From assembly GCA_017630035.1 (NCBI GenBank), contig JAGBWA010000107.1, positions 1 through 52,535 on the forward strand: a DNA stretch of 52,535 nucleotides, given 5' to 3'. Made by a program: the position numbers and the translations under genes. A model generated the notes under the pieces. It was not told the origin of the DNA. It worked only from the letters and a program-made list of their open reading frames with translations, and did not search any database. Each line of letters starts with the position of its first letter. Position 1 is the stretch's first letter. Positions 1-7,203 of the stretch are shown one piece after another. Source of the DNA: Bacteroides sp. (lineage in GTDB: Bacteria > Bacteroidota > Bacteroidia > Bacteroidales > Bacteroidaceae).

Positions 1-1067
1 GCATCTGCACGGATACCGAAGAACAATGCATATTGGTTTGTCAAGTGAAGTTGGTTTGTCCAAGCTGGTTGATAGTTGAAGTTGATAGCCAAAATAACTT
101 CAGGATTGATTTCCTTATAGTAACCATCTGCAGTAAGTGCTGGCAATGTACCGATAACTTCACCATCAGCATCAAGAATATCTTGATCCTTATTTACATA
201 ATCATAGTCCTTAGCAGTCCATTGGTTAGCATAAGCCCAAAGTGAACGGTAGTCTGCAAGAAGTGAGTGACCAGAGTTCTTGATGATATCTTCAACTGCA
301 TTGATTGCATCAGTCTTTGTAAGCGTAACACCTTCTTCTGTACAAGGAACTTCAGTTGCACCATAGAAACCTGTGTAGAACAAGTAAACACGAGCCAACA
401 AAGTTTCAGCAGCCCAACGGCTTACCTTACCCCAAGCAAGTTTTGACCAACCATCATAAGTATATGAAGGCATGATAGCTACAGCATCCTTAAGGTCTTG
501 TGCAATAAGCTTGAAGATTTCCTTACCTTCAGTTTGTTCTGGAGCAATTTGTGCTTCACTTACATTAGAAGGAGCAGCACTTACAACAGGAACATTGTTG
601 AATGCAAGTACAAGGTTGTAGTAGTTGTATGCACGGTGGAAGAGAAGTTCACCCTTAGTTTGGTTACGCTTTTCTTCATCGGCAATGTTATCAACCACAG
701 CAAGAGCGGCATTGGCACGAGCAATAGCTTCGTAACCAGCTACCCAAAGTTGGTTAAGCTGTTCACCTTGATTGTACATCAAGTGGCCAAGGGCCTTCCA
801 GTGAGGGTCACCCACACCTGCTCCACCGAACATATCGTCAGAGAAGAGGTTAGCAACAGAGAAATATTGCTCGAGTGTATTAGCTTCGAATGGGGCATAG
901 AAAGTTGACTTGTAAACGGCAGCAACCATTTGGTCAACGTCCTTTTCTGTACTTGGGAAGTTGGTAGAGTCTTTGCCAGTGTAGTTCTCCGAGTCGAGGA
1001 AATCCTCGCAAGAAGAGAAGGCAAACATAGCCATAACTCCCAACATTATTACCTTAGTAAATTTCAT
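1..1067 (-). CDS. SusD/RagB-family outer-membrane glycan-binding lipoprotein (3' end outside window)
   Basis: This is the surface lipoprotein that binds glycan and caps the SusC transporter encoded just upstream. Translation from the ATG at 1067 gives a signal peptide with a lipobox ending in SSC (Cys20), followed by EDFLDSE, which is typical of SusD N-termini. The following helical region carries the SusD-type sequences LLFHRAYNYYNL and RWAAETLLARVYLF. The reading frame stays open to base 1, so about 355 residues are visible and the C-terminal part is missing. It follows susC by 22 bp and is surely co-transcribed with it. The family is certain; the ligand is inferred from the neighbouring GH43 and GH127 genes to be an arabinose-containing glycan. 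Confidence 0.95.
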   Translation of the reverse strand, partial: MKFTKVIMLGVMAMFAFSSCEDFLDSENYTGKDSTNFPSTEKDVDQMVAAVYKSTFYAPFEANTLEQYFSVANLFSDDMFGGAGVGDPHWKALGHLMYNQGEQLNQLWVAGYEAIARANAALAVVDNIADEEKRNQTKGELLFHRAYNYYNLVLAFNNVPVVSAAPSNVSEAQIAPEQTEGKEIFKLIAQDLKDAVAIMPSYTYDGWSKLAWGKVSRWAAETLLARVYLFYTGFYGATEVPCTEEGVTLTKTDAINAVEDIIKNSGHSLLADYRSLWAYANQWTAKDYDYVNKDQDILDADGEVIGTLPALTADGYYKEINPEVILAINFNYQPAWTNQLHLTNQYALFFGIRAD

Positions 1068-1089
1068 ATTCTTTCAAAATTTTAATCGG

Positions 1090-4000
1090 TTATAACTTAA
1101 TTTGAACACCAACCATGAATGTGCGAGCAGAAGGATAAGCACCTGTATCGATACCTGCAGCCCAAGAGTTACCTGAACCACCTTCCATACCAACTTCAGG
1201 ATCCATACCAGAATACTTAGTAAATGTATAGACGTTGTTGGCAGCAACATAAAGACGGAGTTGAGATACTGGCAAGCTCTTCATCAAAGTCTTGAAGTCG
1301 TATCCAAGAGAGATGTTTTGAATCTTGAAGTAATCAGCATCTTCCAACCAGATTTGTGACATAGTCTTCCAGTTGATGTTATCCATTGAGTCGAAACGTG
1401 GGAGCTTGTTGCTTGTACCTTCACCTGTCCAAGATTCATAAATCATTTGCTTGGTTGGGTTTTGGAGCGCGAAGTCTTGGTTAGCCCAAGGACGGAGGAT
1501 TTGTTGGCCAAATGCGCCAGCTCCTGTCAAAGCAAAGTCAAAGCCCTTATAGCTCATAGTGAGTGAGAGACCAGCAGTGAAGTCAGGGTGTGGGTCACCG
1601 ATGTTTGTACGGTCTTCATCAGTAATCTTCTTATCACCGTTTACGTCAACGTAACGAACGTCACCAGGCATCAACTTGTCGCTACCATGCATTTGATCGT
1701 CGATATTAGCGCGATAAGCTTCAACTTCTGATTGGTTTTGGAAGATACCATCTGTCTTGAAACCGTAGAAGTAACCGATAGGTTGACCAACTTCTGCACG
1801 GTAAACTTCCATGTATTCCAATTGGTGAAGTACTGCACCAGGACCGCGGAGGATACCTTCTGAGTTAGCAAGCTTAGTAACTTCGTTCTTATTGTAAGCC
1901 ATGTTTGCAGAGATGCCATAACGGAAACCGTTATCCAATGCATCGTTCCATGTCAAAGCGAGTTCAACACCCGAGTTTTCTACGTTACCACCGTTGATGT
2001 AAGGAGCACCAATACCATATACGCCGAGGATCGGAGCGCGAACGAGCCAGTCCTTAGTAGTCTTCTTGTACCAGTCGAATGCGAAACCGAGACGGTTGTT
2101 CAAGAAGCGAGCATCGATACCAACGTTGATTTGTTCTGAAGTTTCCCAAGAGATGTCAGGGTTAGCAAGTGTAGCGAAATAACCACCAGTTGTTGGGGTA
2201 TCGTTGTTAGCTTCACCACCTGATGCACCGAAGTAGTAAGAGTCACGTTCAGCAAAACCTACTGTAGTGTAGTATTGGAAGTTAGATACAGATTGGTTAC
2301 CGTTTTGACCCCAAGATGCGCGGAGTTTCAAGTAATCCATCCATTCCTTAGTCTTTTCCATGAAGCTTTCTTCTGAAAGAATCCAACCCACTGAACCTGA
2401 AGGGAAGTAACCCCAACGATTGCCTCTTGCAAAGTTAGAAGAACCGTCGGCACGGAGAGTGAATTGAGCCATGTACTTTTCGTTGTAGTTCCAAGATGCA
2501 CGACCGAAGAATGATGCAAGTGACCAGTCTGCTGATGGACCACCACTAACTGAAACGTCAGAGATGTCAAGCTTTTCAGTATTGCTCAACCAAGCGTGAT
2601 CCCAAGATTCGCCAAAGAGCAAGTTACTTGCTGTAGCATTGATATTTGAACCATAAGTTGTCTTTTCGATAGCTTGACCGAGTACAACGTCGATGCTATG
2701 GTTGTCGATTTCGAATGCATAGCTTGCAGTGTTGTTCCAAGAGATGTTTGACCAAACATTCATGTTTTGGCTTACTTGGTCCTTAGTTACAGGGTTAGCA
2801 CCGATATCGTTCTTGATTTGCATGTTACGATAAGCACCGTCGCCCTTGCGATAACCGAATTGAGACTTGATGTTAAGACCCTTGATAGGTTGCAAGTTAA
2901 CGTATGCGCTCATTGTCATGTTCCAGCTCTTGTTCAAATTCAAGCTATGGCTGTTTGATGCAGCAAGTGCGATAGGGTTCGATTGAACTGAACCATCAAG
3001 ATTCCAACCGTCTGCGATAGCTTCTGGACGAGTGTAGAAGTTACCGTTATCGTCGTAGATTGGGAACAATGGGTTAGCAAGGAGAAGGTCCTTGATGTTG
3101 TTCCAATACATGTTACCTTGAGAAAGACCGCGACGAGTGTTGTGAGAGAAGAACAAAGTTTGACCGATTGTCAATACGTTGTACGACTTGTCTTGGCTCT
3201 TGATGATGTTATGGTCTGTATTGATACGTACAGTGTGACGGCTATATTCTGAAGGATTGATACCACCGAGGATACCATCTTGGTCGGTGAATGAGTAACC
3301 CAAAGAGAATGTAGAAACGTCGTTACCACCAGTGATAGAGATAGCGTGGTTTTGAGTCATAGCACCTTCGTGATAAGAAGCGCCCAACCAGTCAGTACCT
3401 TCCCAACCATTTTCAAGCATTTCGCCATTTTCGTCGAAGAGGCTTTCGTAGATGTCAGCAGGAAGTTGAGCTTTCCAATCTGGTTCAGCGTATTGACCAC
3501 CGAAACGAGCACGGAGCTTACGGCTATAGATATAGTCTTGAGCGTTAGCTACGTCTGGACGCTTGTACATATATTGCCAACCAACATAACCGTTGTAAGT
3601 CATGTTAATCTTGCTATCTGAACCTTTCTTAGTAGTAATAAGGATAACACCGTTAGCAGCACGAGCACCGTAGATAGCAGCAGAAGCAGCATCCTTCAAT
3701 ACGTCGATGCTTTCGATATCGCCAGGGTTAAGGTCGTTCAAGTCACCACCTACAACACCGTCGATTACATACAATGGGTTAGAATCACCTACTGTACCGA
3801 TACCACGAATATTTACCTTAAAACCTTCACCAGCTTGACCACTGTTTTGCATAATGATCACACCAGGAGTTTGGCTTTGCAAAGCTGAAAGGGCAGAAGT
3901 AGTAGATAACTTTTGAAGGTCATCACCCTTTACCTGAACAGTTGCACCGGTGAGAAGTTTCTTCTTCTGAACACCGTAACCAATAACGACTACGTCTTCA

Positions 4001-4338
4001 AGGAATTGTGAGTTTTCAGAAAGTGTAACCACCATACCTGGAGCAGCAGCTACTTTCGCTGTAGTGTAACCCACAAAACTGATTTCAAGAGTCTCTCCTT
4101 TTGATACATCTAAAGTAAACTTACCGTCAATGTCAGTAATTGTACCATTAGTTGTACCTGAAACACGAATACTGGCACCGATGACTGGTTCACCTAAATC
4201 ATCGACAACAGTACCTGTGATGGACTGAGTTTGTGCAACGATGACGTTTCCATCTCCACACACAAAACCAGGAGCACCACTAGCAAACAGTGCGAACAAT
4301 GCGCCTGCAAGCCACGAGTTAATTTTTTTGATACACAT
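1090..4338 (-). CDS. SusC/RagA-family TonB-dependent outer-membrane transporter
   Basis: This 1082-residue protein is an outer-membrane barrel that imports oligosaccharides with energy from TonB. After the signal peptide there is a carboxypeptidase-like domain (about residues 38-120: ITGTVVDDLGEPVIGASI, then GKFTLDV and LEISFVGY). A TonB-box-like stretch (VVVIGYGVQ) and the plug domain follow (LSALQSQTPGVII, then VNIRGIGT, NPLYVIDGV and the SusC signature DIESIDVLKDAASAAIYGARAA). The rest is the beta-barrel, ending in VGVQIKL. Length and order are normal for SusC. It pairs with SusD downstream. Its 5' leader carries a hairpin and the upstream DNA holds inverted repeats that may be regulator sites. 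No SusR, HTCS or ECF-sigma/anti-sigma regulator is visible in the window. Confidence 0.97.
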   Translation of the reverse strand: MCIKKINSWLAGALFALFASGAPGFVCGDGNVIVAQTQSITGTVVDDLGEPVIGASIRVSGTTNGTITDIDGKFTLDVSKGETLEISFVGYTTAKVAAAPGMVVTLSENSQFLEDVVVIGYGVQKKKLLTGATVQVKGDDLQKLSTTSALSALQSQTPGVIIMQNSGQAGEGFKVNIRGIGTVGDSNPLYVIDGVVGGDLNDLNPGDIESIDVLKDAASAAIYGARAANGVILITTKKGSDSKINMTYNGYVGWQYMYKRPDVANAQDYIYSRKLRARFGGQYAEPDWKAQLPADIYESLFDENGEMLENGWEGTDWLGASYHEGAMTQNHAISITGGNDVSTFSLGYSFTDQDGILGGINPSEYSRHTVRINTDHNIIKSQDKSYNVLTIGQTLFFSHNTRRGLSQGNMYWNNIKDLLLANPLFPIYDDNGNFYTRPEAIADGWNLDGSVQSNPIALAASNSHSLNLNKSWNMTMSAYVNLQPIKGLNIKSQFGYRKGDGAYRNMQIKNDIGANPVTKDQVSQNMNVWSNISWNNTASYAFEIDNHSIDVVLGQAIEKTTYGSNINATASNLLFGESWDHAWLSNTEKLDISDVSVSGGPSADWSLASFFGRASWNYNEKYMAQFTLRADGSSNFARGNRWGYFPSGSVGWILSEESFMEKTKEWMDYLKLRASWGQNGNQSVSNFQYYTTVGFAERDSYYFGASGGEANNDTPTTGGYFATLANPDISWETSEQINVGIDARFLNNRLGFAFDWYKKTTKDWLVRAPILGVYGIGAPYINGGNVENSGVELALTWNDALDNGFRYGISANMAYNKNEVTKLANSEGILRGPGAVLHQLEYMEVYRAEVGQPIGYFYGFKTDGIFQNQSEVEAYRANIDDQMHGSDKLMPGDVRYVDVNGDKKITDEDRTNIGDPHPDFTAGLSLTMSYKGFDFALTGAGAFGQQILRPWANQDFALQNPTKQMIYESWTGEGTSNKLPRFDSMDNINWKTMSQIWLEDADYFKIQNISLGYDFKTLMKSLPVSQLRLYVAANNVYTFTKYSGMDPEVGMEGGSGNSWAAGIDTGAYPSARTFMVGVQIKL

Positions 4339-4374
4339 AATTGATTAGATTTACGATCCTATTCTACCTTTAAC

Positions 4375-4399
4375 GCACTATTCGGATCTTTTATAGTGC
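4375..4399 (-). promoter_or_regulatory. Hairpin in the susC 5' leader
   Basis: Perfect 7-bp arms GCACTAT and ATAGTGC enclose an 11-nt loop. On the minus strand the hairpin lies between the predicted transcription start (about 4445) and the susC start codon (4338). It could affect translation or mRNA stability. This is a structure seen in sequence only; the function is inferred. Confidence 0.4.
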
Positions 4400-4451
4400 A
4401 AGGATTAATTAATAAAAGGGTTTTTAGTATGTTTAATTTGTTTTAGTTGTG

Positions 4452-4459
4452 CAAAAATA
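4452..4459 (-). promoter_or_regulatory. Putative -7 element of the susC promoter
   Basis: The minus strand reads TATTTTTG, a match to the Bacteroidota -7 consensus TAnnTTTG. No good TTTG -33 box lies 19-21 bp upstream, which fits a promoter that depends on an activator. It predicts a leader of about 105 nt before susC. Confidence 0.5.
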
Positions 4460-4571
4460 GGTATTTAATGTTTTTCGTGTGGTTAAAAGGTAGCATTAGA
4501 CATAGTAAATCAGGTTTCGAAAGCAATAGAACGCCTATTTTGACGAGCAAAAGTATCACTATTCACACTTA

Positions 4572-4609
4572 TTAACGGGGTAATTTACATATTTAACATA
4601 CCTCGTTAA
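4572..4609. promoter_or_regulatory. Long inverted repeat upstream of susC (candidate operator)
   Basis: The arms TTAACGGGGTA (4572-4582) and TACCTCGTTAA (4599-4609) are reverse complements with one mismatch and are separated by 16 bp. The distance between arm centres (27 bp) suits a dimeric regulator. The site lies about 115-150 bp upstream of the susC -7 element. The regulator is not encoded in the window. Confidence 0.45.
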
Positions 4610-4703
4610 CACTTTTAACAGAATTTGCTGTAATAAACCATCCAAACAAGCAAAAAAACGGCTATTCCTTTCAGTTCTGCAATATACACCATGTTGCCTA
4701 CAT

Positions 4704-4724
4704 AAAGTGTTAAACTTACACTTT
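4704..4724. promoter_or_regulatory. Second inverted repeat upstream of susC
   Basis: Perfect 7-bp arms AAAGTGT and ACACTTT are separated by 7 bp. It could be another protein site or a transcribed hairpin. No further evidence is available. Confidence 0.3.
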
Positions 4725-5008
4725 TATAGTAATCGCCCTATAAATAGTCAAAAAACGCAGGTCACATTAAACTTAAGAGGGATTTCTAGTTTGTACAATC
4801 AAAATAGCAATCTAATGCACGCGAAATGTTAAAATCCCATTTGAAACAAGCGAATATTAACAACCCATTTATACTATATATAATAAGGTATAGAGAAACG
4901 TTATTATTTTCATAGTACACGCTATGCGTTATGCTTATTTTATCATTACTTAATATCAAGCTTTGCCTTAAGTTAAGAATCCAAATCACCCCTTCAACAG
5001 CGATGTTT

Positions 5009-5081
5009 TGCCACAGTTGTGGCAGTGGACTGCCATAACTATGGCACTGCACTGCCAAAGCGGTGGCACTCCACTGCCAAG
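5009..5081. repeat. 22-bp-period array, TGCCA/TGGCA alternating every 11 bp
   Basis: There are three full 22-bp units (5009-5030, 5031-5052, 5053-5074) and a partial fourth (5075-5081). Each has the form TGCCA-N6-TGGCA-N6. The 5-mers are invariant, while the first spacers differ completely (CAGTTG, TAACTA, AAGCGG) and the second spacers are partly conserved (GTGGAC, CTGCAC, CTCCAC). The array lies downstream of the GH43 terminator and upstream of susCD. A second array with the same geometry but another 5-mer lies at 46270-46389. Confidence 0.9.
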
Positions 5082-5133
5082 CCTAAAAAAAAGTTTGGCA
5101 CACGTGGAGTACTACTGGCGGGGGTTAGAGGAG

Positions 5134-5172
5134 AAAAAAATCAGCCGCTATAATGATTATTACAGCGGCTGA
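5134..5172 (-). terminator. Rho-independent terminator of the GH43 gene
   Basis: On the minus strand a 9-bp stem (TCAGCCGCT with AGCGGCTGA) extends inward with TAAT/ATTA pairing and is followed directly by seven T residues. It lies 35 bp after the GH43 stop codon. Confidence 0.9.
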
Positions 5173-5206
5173 AACAATTTTATTGTGTTAACGCATCGGG
5201 ACGGGA

Positions 5207-6601
5207 TTATTTGAATCGTACCCAATCAATCTCCATCTCTGTATCAGAAGCAGACTCTACAGAAAGGTTCTGCATTCCTTTGGCCTTGTATGGCATAGCG
5301 ATGGTAACTTCTTGCCATTCGGCAGTTGCAGGGATGTCAAGGGTAGCTGTTTTACCAGCAGTCATTACAACTTTTCCACCTTGAGGTGCCTTTACATAGA
5401 ATGTTACAGACTTAGGAGCTTTTCTACCGAAATCGAGTTCGTTGAAGCATACCTTATCTCCTGCCTTAGCGAAGACAGTCTTCCAACCTTGGAAGTAGTT
5501 GGTTGTATCGCAATATTGAATGTTAGCACCTTGGATGCTGCTGTAGCGGTCGATATGAACTCTCTGAGTAGCCTTAACAGGACCTACACCACGCAAAGTA
5601 GGCTTAATTTCTTGAATAGTACCATCCTCATTGAAATACAATTTCTCTATTTGAGCAGAACGGTTCTTATCGAAGTGAGGAGAGTATGCGTTGTGGTGAT
5701 AGAAGAAATACCATTGACCTTTAAAGTTTACAATACTGTGGTGATTTGTCCAACAGCCATTTTCATGTTCTGCCATAATGATACCTTTGTACTCGTATGG
5801 ACCCATAGGATTTTTACTCATTGCGTATCCGATAACCTCAGTATTCTCTCTAACGTATGGATATGTCAGGTAATAGTTACCATTGTATTCGAATGCGAAT
5901 GGGCCTTCAGCTTGACGACTTGGAAGACCTTTAAGACAGTTCACACCAACGTTTGTAAATTCACGATCGCCCCATTTCATTGTCTCTACCGGATTATCCT
6001 CGGCAAGTTCAATCATATTGTCAGCAAGTTTAGCGCAACGGCCTGCACCCCAGAAGATATAACAGTTACCGTCTGATGCCTTAAGAACGCAAGGGTCGAT
6101 ACCATTGATACCTTTAATAGGCTCTGGTTGAATTTCGTAAGGTCCTTCGGGTTTATCAGCAATGGCTACACCAACTGCAAATCCTCTGCCTTTAGTGGCA
6201 TTTGGGAAGTAGAAATAATATTTTCCATCCTTCTCGATACAGTCGGGAGCCCACATAGAATAGGCAGTCGGATTACCCCAAGGTACATCTTCTTGCGTTA
6301 CGATTACGCCGTGGTCGGTCCATGTTGTAAGGTCTTCGGATGAGAATACGTGATAATCGGCCATACTGAACCAAGGACTTCCATCGTAGTGAGTGACTAC
6401 ACTTGGAATGTCGTGTGAGGGGAAAAGATAAAGTTTGTCATTAAACACGCGAGCAGTAGGGTCTGCTGTAAACTGGTTATTGATAATAGGGTTAGTACCT
6501 GTTACCATTACATTGTCAGGAAGATTGGACTCATCCAAAACCTGAGGCTGCGTACATGCTACTAACGCAAGCACAGCTGTTAGTGAAATCAATTTTTTCA
6601 T
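5207..6601 (-). CDS. Glycoside hydrolase family 43 lipoprotein
   Basis: This is probably an alpha-L-arabinofuranosidase or beta-xylosidase. The 464-residue protein has a lipoprotein signal (MKKLISLTAVLALVAC, Cys16). The five-bladed propeller domain follows, with the three expected GH43 acids: Asp47 in FTADPTARVF (base), Asp169 in NGIDPCVL (pKa modulator) and Glu232 in RQAEGPFAFEY (acid). MWAPD and WTNHHSIV are also GH43-like. From about residue 345 to the end (RVHIDRYSSIQ to MEIDWVRFK) there is a jelly-roll domain resembling CBM6. The lipid anchor places it at a membrane, probably the outer membrane. It lies about 100 bp downstream of the histidine phosphatase gene and has its own terminator. 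Exact specificity cannot be read from sequence. Confidence 0.92.
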   Translation of the reverse strand: MKKLISLTAVLALVACTQPQVLDESNLPDNVMVTGTNPIINNQFTADPTARVFNDKLYLFPSHDIPSVVTHYDGSPWFSMADYHVFSSEDLTTWTDHGVIVTQEDVPWGNPTAYSMWAPDCIEKDGKYYFYFPNATKGRGFAVGVAIADKPEGPYEIQPEPIKGINGIDPCVLKASDGNCYIFWGAGRCAKLADNMIELAEDNPVETMKWGDREFTNVGVNCLKGLPSRQAEGPFAFEYNGNYYLTYPYVRENTEVIGYAMSKNPMGPYEYKGIIMAEHENGCWTNHHSIVNFKGQWYFFYHHNAYSPHFDKNRSAQIEKLYFNEDGTIQEIKPTLRGVGPVKATQRVHIDRYSSIQGANIQYCDTTNYFQGWKTVFAKAGDKVCFNELDFGRKAPKSVTFYVKAPQGGKVVMTAGKTATLDIPATAEWQEVTIAMPYKAKGMQNLSVESASDTEMEIDWVRFK

Positions 6602-6702
6602 TTTAAAAAAAGTATTTAGTGTTTTAAAGTTAGAAACAGGGGTATGCCGTTTTAATATGACTAATTACCAAGCCAAAAGTTTAATCTATACTAAATTAAT
6701 TA

Positions 6703-7203
6703 TTAAAAAAGTATGAGTTTCTTCAATCCGCAATTCTCCATTAGCGGGATGTCTTGATGATCGATGCCGGTAAGAACAGCTTGTATGATGCGACAAAAAT
6801 AGCCATGACTAAATAAAAGCAATGTTTCGCCATCGTGTTTCTCTTTCAGCATTTGCAAAAGTTTGCGTGCACGAGCAGAGCATGCCTCAACACTCTCTAC
6901 ACTATCGTCTATCACGGCTCCGGCAATAGGCTTTCCGGCAAGGTTTCCCATATCGCGTTCGCGCAACAAAGGTGTATAGATGGGTTGATAGGATGTGAGC
7001 TTTAGGGCAATAGCAGCCGTGTCTTTGCAACGCTGCAAGTCGCTACAATAGACGGTATCGAAGTGCATTTGCACCAACGTATCGCACAAAGTTTCTGCCT
7101 GTTCTTTACCCAATGCCGATAAAGTACCGGGCGTTTGCCCTTGGAAAACGCCGTTAGCATTTTCCAAGGTTTGCCCGTGTCTAACCAAGTATATTATTAT
7201 CAT
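6703..7203 (-). CDS. Histidine phosphatase family protein (phosphoglycerate-mutase-like)
   Basis: This 166-residue cytoplasmic protein belongs to the histidine phosphatase superfamily. The catalytic LVRHGQT motif lies at residues 6-12, and the second histidine is in LLLFSHGYFCRII near residue 132. The acid is probably in LLRERDMGNLAG. There is no signal peptide. The start overlaps the GH127 stop by 4 bp, so the two are translationally coupled even though GH127 is exported. The substrate is unknown; a sugar-phosphate or nucleotide phosphatase role linked to arabinose use is only a guess from position. Confidence 0.88.
   Translation of the reverse strand: MIIIYLVRHGQTLENANGVFQGQTPGTLSALGKEQAETLCDTLVQMHFDTVYCSDLQRCKDTAAIALKLTSYQPIYTPLLRERDMGNLAGKPIAGAVIDDSVESVEACSARARKLLQMLKEKHDGETLLLFSHGYFCRIIQAVLTGIDHQDIPLMENCGLKKLILF

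Larger units (their letters stand above)
4339..5206. other. 868-bp AT-rich intergenic region between susC and the GH43 gene
   Basis: I see no credible protein gene here. From low to high coordinates it holds the susC leader with a hairpin (4375-4399), a susC -7 element (4452-4459), two inverted repeats of operator type (4572-4609 and 4704-4724), a stretch without recognisable signals (4725-5008), a 22-bp-period palindromic array (5009-5081) and the terminator of the GH43 gene (5134-5172). Because the GH43 transcript ends inside this region and a new promoter follows, susCD is probably a separate transcription unit. Confidence 0.7.

Noticed and set aside
4786-5058. Open reading frame of 90 codons on the minus strand upstream of susC
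   Set aside because: It starts inside the TGCCA array, has no promoter or recognisable domain, and lies in AT-rich DNA with operator-like repeats.
5009-5081. Possible CRISPR array (also 46270-46389)
   Set aside because: The period of 22 bp is too short, the 6-bp variable parts cannot be spacers, and no cas genes are near.
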